Shown here piece after piece: positions 52,586 through 60,372 of a stretch of DNA of 64,000 nucleotides (position 1 is its first letter; each line of letters begins with the position of its first letter). The stretch covers positions 62,001-126,000 of the forward strand of contig CANNUY010000001.1 of NCBI GenBank assembly GCA_947525005.1. The letters run 5' to 3'. Under the pieces are notes generated by a model. That model did no database searches, was not told the origin of the DNA, and saw only the letters and a list, made by a program, of their open reading frames with translations. A program made the position numbers and the translations under genes. Source of the stretch: an uncultured Candidatus Melainabacteria bacterium (GTDB taxonomy: Bacteria > Cyanobacteriota > Vampirovibrionia > Gastranaerophilales > Gastranaerophilaceae).

Positions 52586-52635
52586 GTATGAAGTGGAACT
52601 CTAAGGAATCGGTCATTCTTAGGGTTCCCCCTACA
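52521..52635 (-). ncRNA. Putative antisense antitoxin RNA
   Basis: A minus-strand promoter TTGACA (52665-52670), 17-bp spacer and AATAAT (52642-52647) predicts a start near 52635. An intrinsic terminator follows at 52521-52550: AAAGCTCTAG pairs with CTAGGGCTTT, then a U-rich run. The ~115-nt RNA overlaps the last 65 bases of the toxin-like frame and its terminator, the arrangement of type I pairs such as txpA/ratA. Confidence 0.5.
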
Positions 52636-52643
52636 TGTTTTAT
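52580..52643 (+). terminator. Terminator of the toxin-like mRNA
   Basis: A long imperfect hairpin: ATGTAGG ... CCTACAT outside, GGAAC-CTAAGGAAT ... ATTCTTAG-GTTCC inside, then GTTTTATTATTT. It includes the stop codon and is fully overlapped by the antisense RNA. Confidence 0.6.
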
Positions 52644-52715
52644 TATTTACTATATTCCCATTTCTGTCAAGTCTATAACAACTAAGATTTTAATAACTAT
52701 TATCATATTTTTACA

Positions 52716-52800
52716 ATAAAAACGGCTCTTACCTAAAAAGATAAGAACCATTTAAACCTCTTACAGAGTACTTGACACTTTTGGCGAAGTATCACCCTGC
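52716..52800 (-). ncRNA. Second short antisense-type RNA without visible toxin
   Basis: The upstream block TTGACA-x-AAATGGGAATATAGTAAAT at 52812-52836 repeats that of the antitoxin RNA, with a less clear -10. A terminator follows at 52716-52749 (GGTTCTTATC pairs with GGTAAGAGCC, then GTTTTTATT). No hydrophobic frame is encoded opposite it. Perhaps the surviving RNA half of a decayed second module, or an independent small RNA. Confidence 0.35.
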
Positions 52801-52866
52801 TATTTATAGCATTTACTATATTCCCATTTTTGTCAAGATGATAACAGAATGAGAAATATTTTATGT

Positions 52867-52884
52867 GTGTGCAGGGATTCTTCA
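52867..52884 (+). repeat. Left-end fragment of the dispersed palindromic repeat
   Basis: GTGTGCAGGGATTCTTCA matches the first part of the elements at 17169 and 33827; the central stem and right end are missing. Confidence 0.35.
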
Positions 52885-52953
52885 TTTCATTGTCTTAGAT
52901 TACTCAAGTTTGCTGAACACTATATTTACTTCTTTAGTAACTTAATAGTTCAA

Positions 52954-53862
52954 CTACACACCAATTCCACCAACATCTACTATATAGTTACCTATAAGAT
53001 TACCCCAAATATCTATATGATATAGTTGTTTTTCTTTCAACCAATCATGCAAACTCTCTCCACCATCTTTCTTTGGTGTTTCAGGTGTTATGAATTCAAC
53101 AACACTCCAACCACCTTTATATCCATCATAATCCTTAATCTCATCTACATCAAAAATATCTTCAATAGGTTCAAATTCTTTATCCTTGTCCTCTACCTTC
53201 ATAGATACAGGATTGGCTAAATATAATTCAGGAATATTATTGATATTCCTATCCTTAACCCCTTGATACACTGCTAATTCGCCAAATAAACTCAAACTGC
53301 TAATATTCTCAGGCTTAATATATGTTTTCATCGCAACAACATTCCCCGAATCATCACTTAATTTATACACCATACTATTACAACCTTTACCAACATAATC
53401 AGCAGAAATATTGTTTCCTCCAATGTTTACAGTCATCTCCTGTGGCTGTTTATCTCTTATTACGTATGAGAGTGTATCTAACGTATTGAATAATTCTTTT
53501 TTATTTATACCGTCAAATATTGGTGGAATTTTTCTAACTAAATTAGTATCTTCTCCCCTTTGTTCCATCTTTTTAACTATAGTTGCAAACTTATATGGCG
53601 CACTACCATCTTTTGGTTTTGTATAAAGTTCTGAATTATAATCAACCAAACTTTCATCATTCATATATGAATTAATTCGAGTTTCATCATAATTATCACT
53701 TTTTTGAAATATATCCCTATCATAAATACCATTAATAAAATTGTTTTTTCTTAAATCAATTAATTTACTATTTACCTTGCTTATATTAACCACATCACGA
53801 TTACCACAAAAGCTAGGCACATTTTTATATATTGAATAGTTGAGAATAAATGTCATGTTCAT
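52954..53862 (-). CDS. Minimal protein-kinase-like protein with F-C-G leader
   Basis: This is a 302-residue protein. MNMTFILNYSIYKNVPSFCG has PSFCG at 16-20. Kinase landmarks follow in order: glycine-rich loop VGKGCNSMVYKL (157-168), VVAMK with Lys179, FGELAVY with Glu195, YHIDIWGN with Asp284 and Asn288, and VDVGG with Asp296. It ends four residues after this, so there is no activation segment or C-lobe. That is either a minimal APH/effector-kinase fold or a truncation. TTAACA lies 35 nt before the ATG; no ribosome site. Next to an ADP-ribosyltransferase. Candidate effector. Confidence 0.6.
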   Translation of the reverse strand: MNMTFILNYSIYKNVPSFCGNRDVVNISKVNSKLIDLRKNNFINGIYDRDIFQKSDNYDETRINSYMNDESLVDYNSELYTKPKDGSAPYKFATIVKKMEQRGEDTNLVRKIPPIFDGINKKELFNTLDTLSYVIRDKQPQEMTVNIGGNNISADYVGKGCNSMVYKLSDDSGNVVAMKTYIKPENISSLSLFGELAVYQGVKDRNINNIPELYLANPVSMKVEDKDKEFEPIEDIFDVDEIKDYDGYKGGWSVVEFITPETPKKDGGESLHDWLKEKQLYHIDIWGNLIGNYIVDVGGIGV

Positions 53863-53880
53863 ACTAATTTAAAAACACCT

Positions 53881-53898
53881 GAAAATATAATTTGTTAA
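53881..53898 (-). promoter_or_regulatory. Recurrent YTARCAAA upstream element, copy 7
   Basis: TTAACAAATTATATTTTC on the minus strand, T of TAAC 35 nt before the ATG at 53862. The bases up to the start (GTGTTTTTAAATTAGT) align with copies 2 and 3. Confidence 0.45.
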
Positions 53899-53951
53899 TT
53901 AGTGAAAATTCATTTTATGACGTACACATAAAGCGTCACAAACTTACGAAT

Positions 53952-54692
53952 TTACTTCTCAATCATCTCTAAGCTCTTGTCATCAAGAACTTTAAATTCT
54001 CTACCTCTAGGGAATAACATCTCATGCTCTCCCCTATCAGTCAAATCTAAATAAGGAGTGCCTTCTGGTATCCAAACTTCAAAACACGTTTTATCCTCAG
54101 AACCTTCATACTCATTTGAAATACCATCTTTATCATTTACTGTAGAGAAAAATCCTGCATCTTTTACCTTGCCATCAATAGCTGTATCCAACCATAGTTT
54201 TGGAGCGTTTCTAAATACAATCATTGGTTCAGTAGTCTTTGATTCCATCATTGAATCCAATATCTCTACACTATCTACAATTGCACGGTTAAAATCCTTC
54301 TTTTCATTAATATCTTGCTCTACAAGTTCTCTAAACATTTCAGGTACATCTTCTTCTTGTTCAGGAATTGGTTCTAATTCACCTTTTCTTAAAAAATTGT
54401 TTATCTTAGCGCCATTTTTTATATAAAATCCCTCTGGATTGTTCCTCAATGAATAAGAATAATGTCCCTCTGGCTCATCTGCTACAATATTTTTATCATA
54501 CTCAGGTATACCGTTTTCACCATCTGTTTGATTTGTTTTATTTAACATAACAACATTCTGGCTAGCCAAAATATCTGCACCCAACATTTGATAATCTCTT
54601 TGTCCAACAGGATTTTTCTCTTCTTTTGTCGTATTAGCTTCGTTATAGTTTAATCTATTTATCGTAACTGGATTAAATGTTATTGACTGCAT
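53952..54692 (-). CDS. Putative R-S-E-type mono-ADP-ribosyltransferase
   Basis: This is a 246-residue protein starting MQSITFNPVTINRLN at the ATG with GGAG upstream (the longer reading uses TTG inside the regulatory element). The C-terminal ~165 residues match arginine-type ADP-ribosyltransferase toxins: YSYSLRNN and KINNFLRKG, MIVFRNAP with Arg161, AGFFSTVND as the S-T-S region, and GEHEMLFPRGREFKVL with Glu222-x-Glu224, the ExE motif. It would transfer ADP-ribose from NAD to a protein. No Sec signal; the leader lacks a clean F-x-G but has the SITF start. No immunity gene visible. Candidate exported effector. Confidence 0.75.
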   Translation of the reverse strand: MQSITFNPVTINRLNYNEANTTKEEKNPVGQRDYQMLGADILASQNVVMLNKTNQTDGENGIPEYDKNIVADEPEGHYSYSLRNNPEGFYIKNGAKINNFLRKGELEPIPEQEEDVPEMFRELVEQDINEKKDFNRAIVDSVEILDSMMESKTTEPMIVFRNAPKLWLDTAIDGKVKDAGFFSTVNDKDGISNEYEGSEDKTCFEVWIPEGTPYLDLTDRGEHEMLFPRGREFKVLDDKSLEMIEK

Positions 54693-54730
54693 AATTACTC
54701 CATAAATTTTCCTATAATAATTTGAACACT

Positions 54731-54751
54731 TCAAAAAATAAAATTTGTTAG
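54731..54751 (-). promoter_or_regulatory. Recurrent YTARCAAA upstream element, copy 8
   Basis: CTAACAAATTTTATTTTTTG on the minus strand, 58 nt before the ATG at 54692, preceded by GTTACATT. Here a ribosome site lies between element and start. Confidence 0.4.
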
Positions 54752-54832
54752 TTTATAAAGTAATGTAACAACATTTACGCAAAATAAATCGAGGTTACAA
54801 ATTGCAACCTCGATTTTTTATTTTATTTTATC

Positions 54833-57310
54833 TTATTCAGCAACAACAGGTTGTTCGCTTGCTTTTGATTTTTTCTCGAAAACAATCTTATCATTTTCAA
54901 GTTTCAAAAGTATTACATCTCCTGGTTCATAAGCGTTTGTCAAGATTTCTTCTGCAAGTTGGTCTTCAATCTTGCGTTGAATCAATCTTCTCAATGGTCT
55001 TGCACCATACGCTTCTGAATATCCGTCTTTTGCCAAGAAGTCTTTTACTTCATCAGTAACTTCAATAGACAAATCTCTTTCTGATAATCTCTTGAACAAG
55101 TCTTTCATCATCAAATCAACGATTTGTCTGATTTCTTCTTTCTGTAAGTGATTAAATACAATAATATCATCGATACGGTTCAAGAACTCAGGACGGAATG
55201 CCTTCTTAAGTTCCTCGTTAACCGTTTCTTTAAGTTTTTCGTATTTATCCTTATGAACATCTTCTGATGTTGAGAAACCAAGTTTACCTTGAGTTGTAAT
55301 CATACTAGCACCAACGTTTGATGTCATAATGATTACAGTATTCTTAAAGTTTACTAGACGACCCTTAGCATCTGTTAATCTACCATCATCAAGTATTTGC
55401 AACATGATATTGAAGATATCAGGGTGAGCTTTTTCGATTTCATCAAATAGAATAACTGAATAAGGTTTCTTTCTGATGATTTCTGACAAGTGACCACCGT
55501 CATCATATCCAACATATCCTGGAGGAGAACCAATCAACTTAGCAGTTGAGTGTTTTTCCATAAATTCTGACATGTCGACACGAACCATGTTATCTTCAGA
55601 ACCAAACATAGCCTCTGCAAGTGCTTTTGCAAGCTCAGTTTTACCAACCCCTGTAGGACCAGAGAAGATAAAGCTACCTATTGGTCTATTTGGAGCTTTC
55701 AAACCTACTCTTGCACGTCTGATTGCTTTTGAAATAGCTGTTACAGCATCAGATTGACCGATTACACGAGCGTGAAGTGTATCTTCAAGTTTCAACAATC
55801 TTTCACTTTCGCCTTCAGTCAACTTAGTAACAGGAACTCCTGTCATTGTTGAGATAACTTCTGCAACATCTTCTTCTGTTACAACAGGTCTGTTTGCTTC
55901 ATTATCTTTTTTCCACTGTTCAGTTACTTCTCTAATTTTATCCTTCATATTAGCTTCATCGTCACGAAGTGATGATGCTTTTTCAAAATCTTGATTTCTA
56001 ATTGCATCTTCTTTTTCTTTTACGATTTCTCTAAGCTGTTTATCAAGTTCTCTGCCTTCTGGACATAATGAACTTACCTTCAATCTAACCTTTGAACTAG
56101 CTTCATCGATTACATCAATTGCTTTATCAGGTAAAAATCTATCAGTTATGTATTTTGATGAAAGTTTTGTAGCAGCAACAACTGCTTCATCAGAGATAAC
56201 AAGCTCGTGGTGTTCTTCATATTTGAACTTCAAACCTCTGATAATTTCAATTGTTTCATCAATTGAAGGTTCATCAATAATAACTGGTTGGAAACGTCTT
56301 TCTAAAGCAGAATCCTTTTCAATATATTTTCTGTATTCATCAAGAGTTGTAGCACCAATAACTTGGATTTCGCCTCTTGAAAGTGCTGGTTTAAGAATGT
56401 TAGCAGCATCGATAGCACCTTCTGCTGCACCTGCACCAATAAGTGTGTGCATTTCATCGATTACAAGGATAACATTACCTGATTGTCTGATTTCGTCCAT
56501 AATTTTTTTGAGACGTTCTTCAAACTCACCACGATATTTTGTACCTGCAATCAAAAGTCCCATATCAAGCTGAATAACTTTTTTGCCATCAAGAATATCT
56601 GGAACTTCACCATTAACAATTCTTGTTGCTAAACCTTCTGCAACTGCAGTTTTACCAACCCCTGGTTCACCAAGTAGAACAGGATTATTTTTTGTTCTTC
56701 TTGCAAGAATTTGAATAACCCTTTCAATCTCTTTTTCACGACCAACAACTGGGTCTAACCTCATTTCTGAAGCTGCCATTGTTAAGTCTGTACCGTATTC
56801 ATCAAGACTAGGTGTTTTTACTTTGTTTGTGCTTGATGATGAACTTCCACCACCTGATGTAACAGCCTGTGATTTTGATTCACCAAGCATTTTAACTACA
56901 TTTGTTCTAATCTTGTTTAAATCAACACCAAGATTTTCCAATACTCGAGCAGCAACACCTTCACCCTCACGGATTAAACCAAGTAACAAGTGTTCTGTAC
57001 CAATGTAGTTGTGTCCTAACTGTCTTGCTTCGTCCCAAGATAATTCTAATACTCTTTTTGCTCTAGGAGTAAATGGGATTTCAACAGCAACAAAGCCTGA
57101 ACCTCTGCCGATGATTTTTTCAACTTCAACACGAGCATCTTTAAGATTTACACCCATTGATTTAAGTGTTTTGGCTGCAACACCTGTGCCTTCACCAATT
57201 AAACCTAAAAGAACTTGCTCTGTGCCAACAAAATTATGACCAAGTCGTCTTGCTTCTTCTTGAGCTAGCATGATGACTTTTATCGCCTTTTCTGTAAAAC
57301 GTTCGAACAT
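54833..57310 (-). CDS. clpC: ATP-dependent Clp protease ATP-binding subunit ClpC
   Basis: This 825-residue AAA+ unfoldase feeds substrates to ClpP. Two N-terminal repeats (EEARRLGHNFVGTEQVLLGL and DEARQLGHNYIGTEHLLLGL) precede the first ATPase domain (GEPGVGKTA). A UVR-type middle region with KEDAIRNQDFEKASSLRD and the second ATPase domain (GPTGVGKTELAK) follow. The UVR region marks ClpC, not ClpA or ClpB. Start MFERFTEKAI (57310) has AAGGAG upstream; the 20-codon longer hydrophobic reading is rejected. No mcsAB or ctsR adjacent. Confidence 0.95.
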   Translation of the reverse strand: MFERFTEKAIKVIMLAQEEARRLGHNFVGTEQVLLGLIGEGTGVAAKTLKSMGVNLKDARVEVEKIIGRGSGFVAVEIPFTPRAKRVLELSWDEARQLGHNYIGTEHLLLGLIREGEGVAARVLENLGVDLNKIRTNVVKMLGESKSQAVTSGGGSSSSSTNKVKTPSLDEYGTDLTMAASEMRLDPVVGREKEIERVIQILARRTKNNPVLLGEPGVGKTAVAEGLATRIVNGEVPDILDGKKVIQLDMGLLIAGTKYRGEFEERLKKIMDEIRQSGNVILVIDEMHTLIGAGAAEGAIDAANILKPALSRGEIQVIGATTLDEYRKYIEKDSALERRFQPVIIDEPSIDETIEIIRGLKFKYEEHHELVISDEAVVAATKLSSKYITDRFLPDKAIDVIDEASSKVRLKVSSLCPEGRELDKQLREIVKEKEDAIRNQDFEKASSLRDDEANMKDKIREVTEQWKKDNEANRPVVTEEDVAEVISTMTGVPVTKLTEGESERLLKLEDTLHARVIGQSDAVTAISKAIRRARVGLKAPNRPIGSFIFSGPTGVGKTELAKALAEAMFGSEDNMVRVDMSEFMEKHSTAKLIGSPPGYVGYDDGGHLSEIIRKKPYSVILFDEIEKAHPDIFNIMLQILDDGRLTDAKGRLVNFKNTVIIMTSNVGASMITTQGKLGFSTSEDVHKDKYEKLKETVNEELKKAFRPEFLNRIDDIIVFNHLQKEEIRQIVDLMMKDLFKRLSERDLSIEVTDEVKDFLAKDGYSEAYGARPLRRLIQRKIEDQLAEEILTNAYEPGDVILLKLENDKIVFEKKSKASEQPVVAE

Positions 57311-57448
57311 GAGTCTCTCCTTATTATATGCGCATACTTGTATAATACATAAAATTATCAAAAGTATCAAGTATTTATTTCCCCCAATCGTCCAATTTTC
57401 AAAATTTTCTGATGATTTTATTTTGTATTTAGAATTGAGGAAATTTTT

Positions 57449-57649
57449 GTGTATATAAAACTAATTTATTTGATAAATATGATGGTATTTCTTGGGATAA
57501 TGACTTATCTTTCATATATTTATTTGATTTATTATTCAATAAGACATTATGAAAAATCTATATTACATACGACTTTTACTGTTTTTAGCATAATCGGAAC
57601 AATCGCTTTTACAATTCTGTTTGCAATAGCGTTTCTGATACCAGTGTAG
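57449..57649 (+). CDS. Possible small two-helix membrane protein
   Basis: This is a 66-residue frame from GTG 57449, with GAGG about eight bases upstream. It consists of two hydrophobic helices (about 4-28 and 41-64) joined by a short charged turn (RHYEKSI). It lies between divergent clpC and the convergent gene at 57697. The non-ATG start and small size leave doubt, but the ribosome site and membrane pattern argue for a gene. No family recognised. Confidence 0.4.
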   Translation: MYIKLIYLINMMVFLGIMTYLSYIYLIYYSIRHYEKSILHTTFTVFSIIGTIAFTILFAIAFLIPV

Positions 57650-57696
57650 AAAATTATTTTTGTCGTGTTCAATTAAGTTGTTGAACACAAGCTACT

Positions 57697-58587
57697 CTAC
57701 TCAACTTCAAAGTTATTTGTAATCGTATGAATATACTCAAGAATATGTGAAAAATATGGAAGTTTACAATTTCCATCAAGCACCATATCAACAATTGAAC
57801 GAGCAGGCATGACATATTTTCTTCCTGCATCTAAAATATAATCCCAATGTTTTAGTGCGTTTTCATAATCTTGGTTTCTTTCTTGGCATGCACGTTTCAT
57901 AAAACGCTCTTTTCTGATATCGTTATCAGCTTCAATATAAATTTTCACATCAAATATATCTCTAATGCCTTCGTACATTGTAGCCATGCCTTCTACAACA
58001 ATAATCTTGTTAGCAATAATCTCTTTTGAATGTGGGATAGAAATACCTGTACCATTTGGTAAATATTCAGGAATTTTCACATCTTCACCTCTTGAAAGAG
58101 CTTCTAAATCGGCTCTCAAAACATCTAACTGAAAACTTGTAGGAGAATCAATGTCATAACCGTTATCTCTCAATGCGTCAAATGTTCCATATTTCTTGAT
58201 TAAGTCGGATATATCTTTAAAATAGCTGTCGGTTGTTACAATTGATACTGGAAGTGAAAGGTTACTGATAATACTTGCGATTTCTCTACACATTGTTGAT
58301 TTGCCTGATGCAGACTCACCTGTGATACCTATTAAAATTCGTTTTGACGGATTATTAATCAAGCGTCTGGTAAATCGTGATATAAAATCGCTTTTCAAAT
58401 CAATAAATACAGGCACTTCTGCTTTTTTATCAAACGCTAAAATCTGCTTAAACTTCGTCTGCAGATAAAAGGCAAGAAGTTCTCTTCCTGTCTTTTGTGA
58501 AAAATCAGGTTTGAATATTTTATCAGTTGAATTAACTTCTTTAGATATTAAACGGGAAATCCCGTCGTTGTTGTTATCTTGTTCCAT
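57697..58587 (-). CDS. Uridine kinase/phosphoribulokinase family protein
   Basis: This is a 296-residue protein. About 80 residues of unrecognised N-terminal sequence precede a P-loop GITGESASGKST, then TTDSYFKD, then DIDSPTSFQLDVLRADLEALSRGEDV and IIVVEGMATMYEG. This is the order found in uridine kinases and phosphoribulokinases. It probably phosphorylates uridine or another nucleoside or sugar phosphate. The N-terminal extension is unusual for Udk. Only a weak GGAAC precedes the ATG. Alone on its strand segment. Confidence 0.8.
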   Translation of the reverse strand: MEQDNNNDGISRLISKEVNSTDKIFKPDFSQKTGRELLAFYLQTKFKQILAFDKKAEVPVFIDLKSDFISRFTRRLINNPSKRILIGITGESASGKSTMCREIASIISNLSLPVSIVTTDSYFKDISDLIKKYGTFDALRDNGYDIDSPTSFQLDVLRADLEALSRGEDVKIPEYLPNGTGISIPHSKEIIANKIIVVEGMATMYEGIRDIFDVKIYIEADNDIRKERFMKRACQERNQDYENALKHWDYILDAGRKYVMPARSIVDMVLDGNCKLPYFSHILEYIHTITNNFEVE

Positions 58588-58760
58588 TATTGTTCCAGTT
58601 CATGAATATATGAATAATATAATACATAAGACATGAAAAAAATTCCAGTAGTTTTTTAGTTTTTCTGTGAAAATCGTCTTAATGTGTTATATTATTTTAA
58701 CAATTAAGCGTTAAACGTAAATATTAGACAATATTCAACTTGTTTTTAAAATCAAATAAG

Positions 58761-59387
58761 TTAAAACATTTTTTTAGCTGACTTATAGTATTCAAGTTTG
58801 CTTAAGTTACAAACTTCATTACCTTCATCATCTTGTTCAATTGTATGGTCTAATATATCACAAATTTTATCTGTGTCAGGTTTTCTCTCATTATTTTTCA
58901 TTTTAAAACCTGCTTCAAACAAATTATAATCTACATATTCTGAATCATCATTTCTTTTTAATTTAGCAAGATTAGTAAATTTTGTTACATCTTCAAGAGG
59001 GTATTCTTCCAATTTTTCTCTTACGTGATTATATAAATTGCCAGAGAATTTTTCACCTGATTTCGTCTTAATCATAGCTAAATCAACTGCATCTTGATTT
59101 TCTTTAACCATTGTTGAAACCAATGAGATAGTTGGTTTGGATTGAACACGAACGTTATAATCATTAAACGCACTTACTAAAAATTTTTCATCAGCTGATT
59201 TATTATCTGTGTCCAATTCTTCATTTAAAAAATCAGAATTTGTTGAGTCATAACCATCATAGGTTGAATAACCTTTTGCAATTCTATCTTTTGAGTTGTT
59301 GTATAATTCTTTTTCTCTAAAACTATCTCCTCTACGATGAGATGCAAAGCTACTAACATTGTTATAATTGTTGGTTGTAATATTCAT
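58761..59387 (-). CDS. Hypothetical protein, leader related to the F-x-G group
   Basis: This 208-residue polar protein starts MNITTNNYNNVSSFASHRRG; VSSFAS at 11-16 is a loose form of the leader motif. The body is charged, without membrane segments, signal or known domain. AAAGGA precedes the ATG. It is divergent from the gene at 59554, and the 166-bp gap carries a strong element copy for the rightward gene and a weak one (CCACAAATTAATTTTTTAGC at 59431-59450) for this one. Function unknown. Confidence 0.55.
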   Translation of the reverse strand: MNITTNNYNNVSSFASHRRGDSFREKELYNNSKDRIAKGYSTYDGYDSTNSDFLNEELDTDNKSADEKFLVSAFNDYNVRVQSKPTISLVSTMVKENQDAVDLAMIKTKSGEKFSGNLYNHVREKLEEYPLEDVTKFTNLAKLKRNDDSEYVDYNLFEAGFKMKNNERKPDTDKICDILDHTIEQDDEGNEVCNLSKLEYYKSAKKMF

Positions 59388-59499
59388 TTAATTCCTTTCT
59401 TATTTTAGTTGTCGTCATGTATATAAGACCGCTAAAAAATTAATTTGTGGGTTAAATAAAATATTGCTACGTTATTGTAAAAAATCTTAAATTTAATAA

Positions 59500-59520
59500 T
59501 TAGCAAAAAATATTTTTATG
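59500..59520 (+). promoter_or_regulatory. Recurrent YTARCAAA upstream element, copy 9
   Basis: TTAGCA followed by AAAAATATTTTTATG, identical over 20 bases to copy 2 upstream of 4603. The ATG within it is therefore part of the element and not the start of the following gene. Confidence 0.45.
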
Positions 59521-59553
59521 AGTTTTAAATTAAGTAAAAGGGGATTTAAAAAG

Positions 59554-60324
59554 ATGATGAGAATTGACAGAAAAGCAACAAATATACCATTGGCATTAGC
59601 AAAAGGTACAATGGCAGAAAGATTTGAAAAGGCAACTAATTCAAACATTAATTTTATAAAGAAACTAGGTTACGATTTTGAATACGAAGGTGGAAAAATA
59701 ACTTTAGGAACAATCAAAAGAACCTTAAAGAGCAGTAAAGAAATGAAAAATATTGTAACAAAAGTTGTGCCAGTTGAAAGAGATTCTGAAGCATTTTTAG
59801 GACATTCTCATATTGCAAATGGAACAAATAGAGGATATATAATGGGGTTACCTCTACAACTTTCCAAAAACACTATCAATCAAGAAAAAACACCACTGAT
59901 TGCAAAACAAGCACAAAAACTTTTTATTGATGCATATAATCCAAAATTTATACAACGACAAGCAAACATGTTTAATAAAAAACAAGATTTTGCAGGCACA
60001 AAGGAATTTTTCGATGGGAATTTGTCTGGAAAAACAACCTTAAACTCTGAAAAATTAGACGAATTTTTAGGGGAAAAGTCTGCTGATGAAAAAATAAATA
60101 TTCTTCAAATGCTTAGATATTCTACTATTTCAGAAAAAGAATTAAAAAAAGCCGAACCTGAAATTGATAGACAAATAGCTAAAAGAAACAACCTTAGAAT
60201 TCAAAAAAATTATGATTTAAGCGCTTATAGTTTTGATGAAAAATTAGAGATTTTAAATAAAAAATTAGCAAGCGAATTGCAAGCAGAACGACTCGAACAT
60301 GCGCAATCTTTGGGTAAAAAATAA
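59554..60324 (+). CDS. Hypothetical protein
   Basis: This is a 256-residue basic, helical protein starting MMRIDRKATN. The frame is open from ATG 59518, but that codon lies inside the conserved upstream element. AAAAGGGG at 59537-59543 sits ten bases before 59554, so I use the later start. The C-terminus is strongly charged (ILNKKLASELQAERLEHAQSLGKK). No F-x-G leader, signal or known domain. The region with LGHSHIANGTNRGYIMGLP is the most distinctive part. It converges on the GH77-like gene. Unknown. Confidence 0.55.
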   Translation: MMRIDRKATNIPLALAKGTMAERFEKATNSNINFIKKLGYDFEYEGGKITLGTIKRTLKSSKEMKNIVTKVVPVERDSEAFLGHSHIANGTNRGYIMGLPLQLSKNTINQEKTPLIAKQAQKLFIDAYNPKFIQRQANMFNKKQDFAGTKEFFDGNLSGKTTLNSEKLDEFLGEKSADEKINILQMLRYSTISEKELKKAEPEIDRQIAKRNNLRIQKNYDLSAYSFDEKLEILNKKLASELQAERLEHAQSLGKK

Positions 60325-60372
60325 TATATTTTGTCATACAGGCATGAATTTCCTGCGCAATTACATAAATGA

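Noticed and set aside
52771..52800. A + strand promoter starting from TTGACA at 52772
   Set aside because: No acceptable -10 hexamer lies 16-19 bp downstream.
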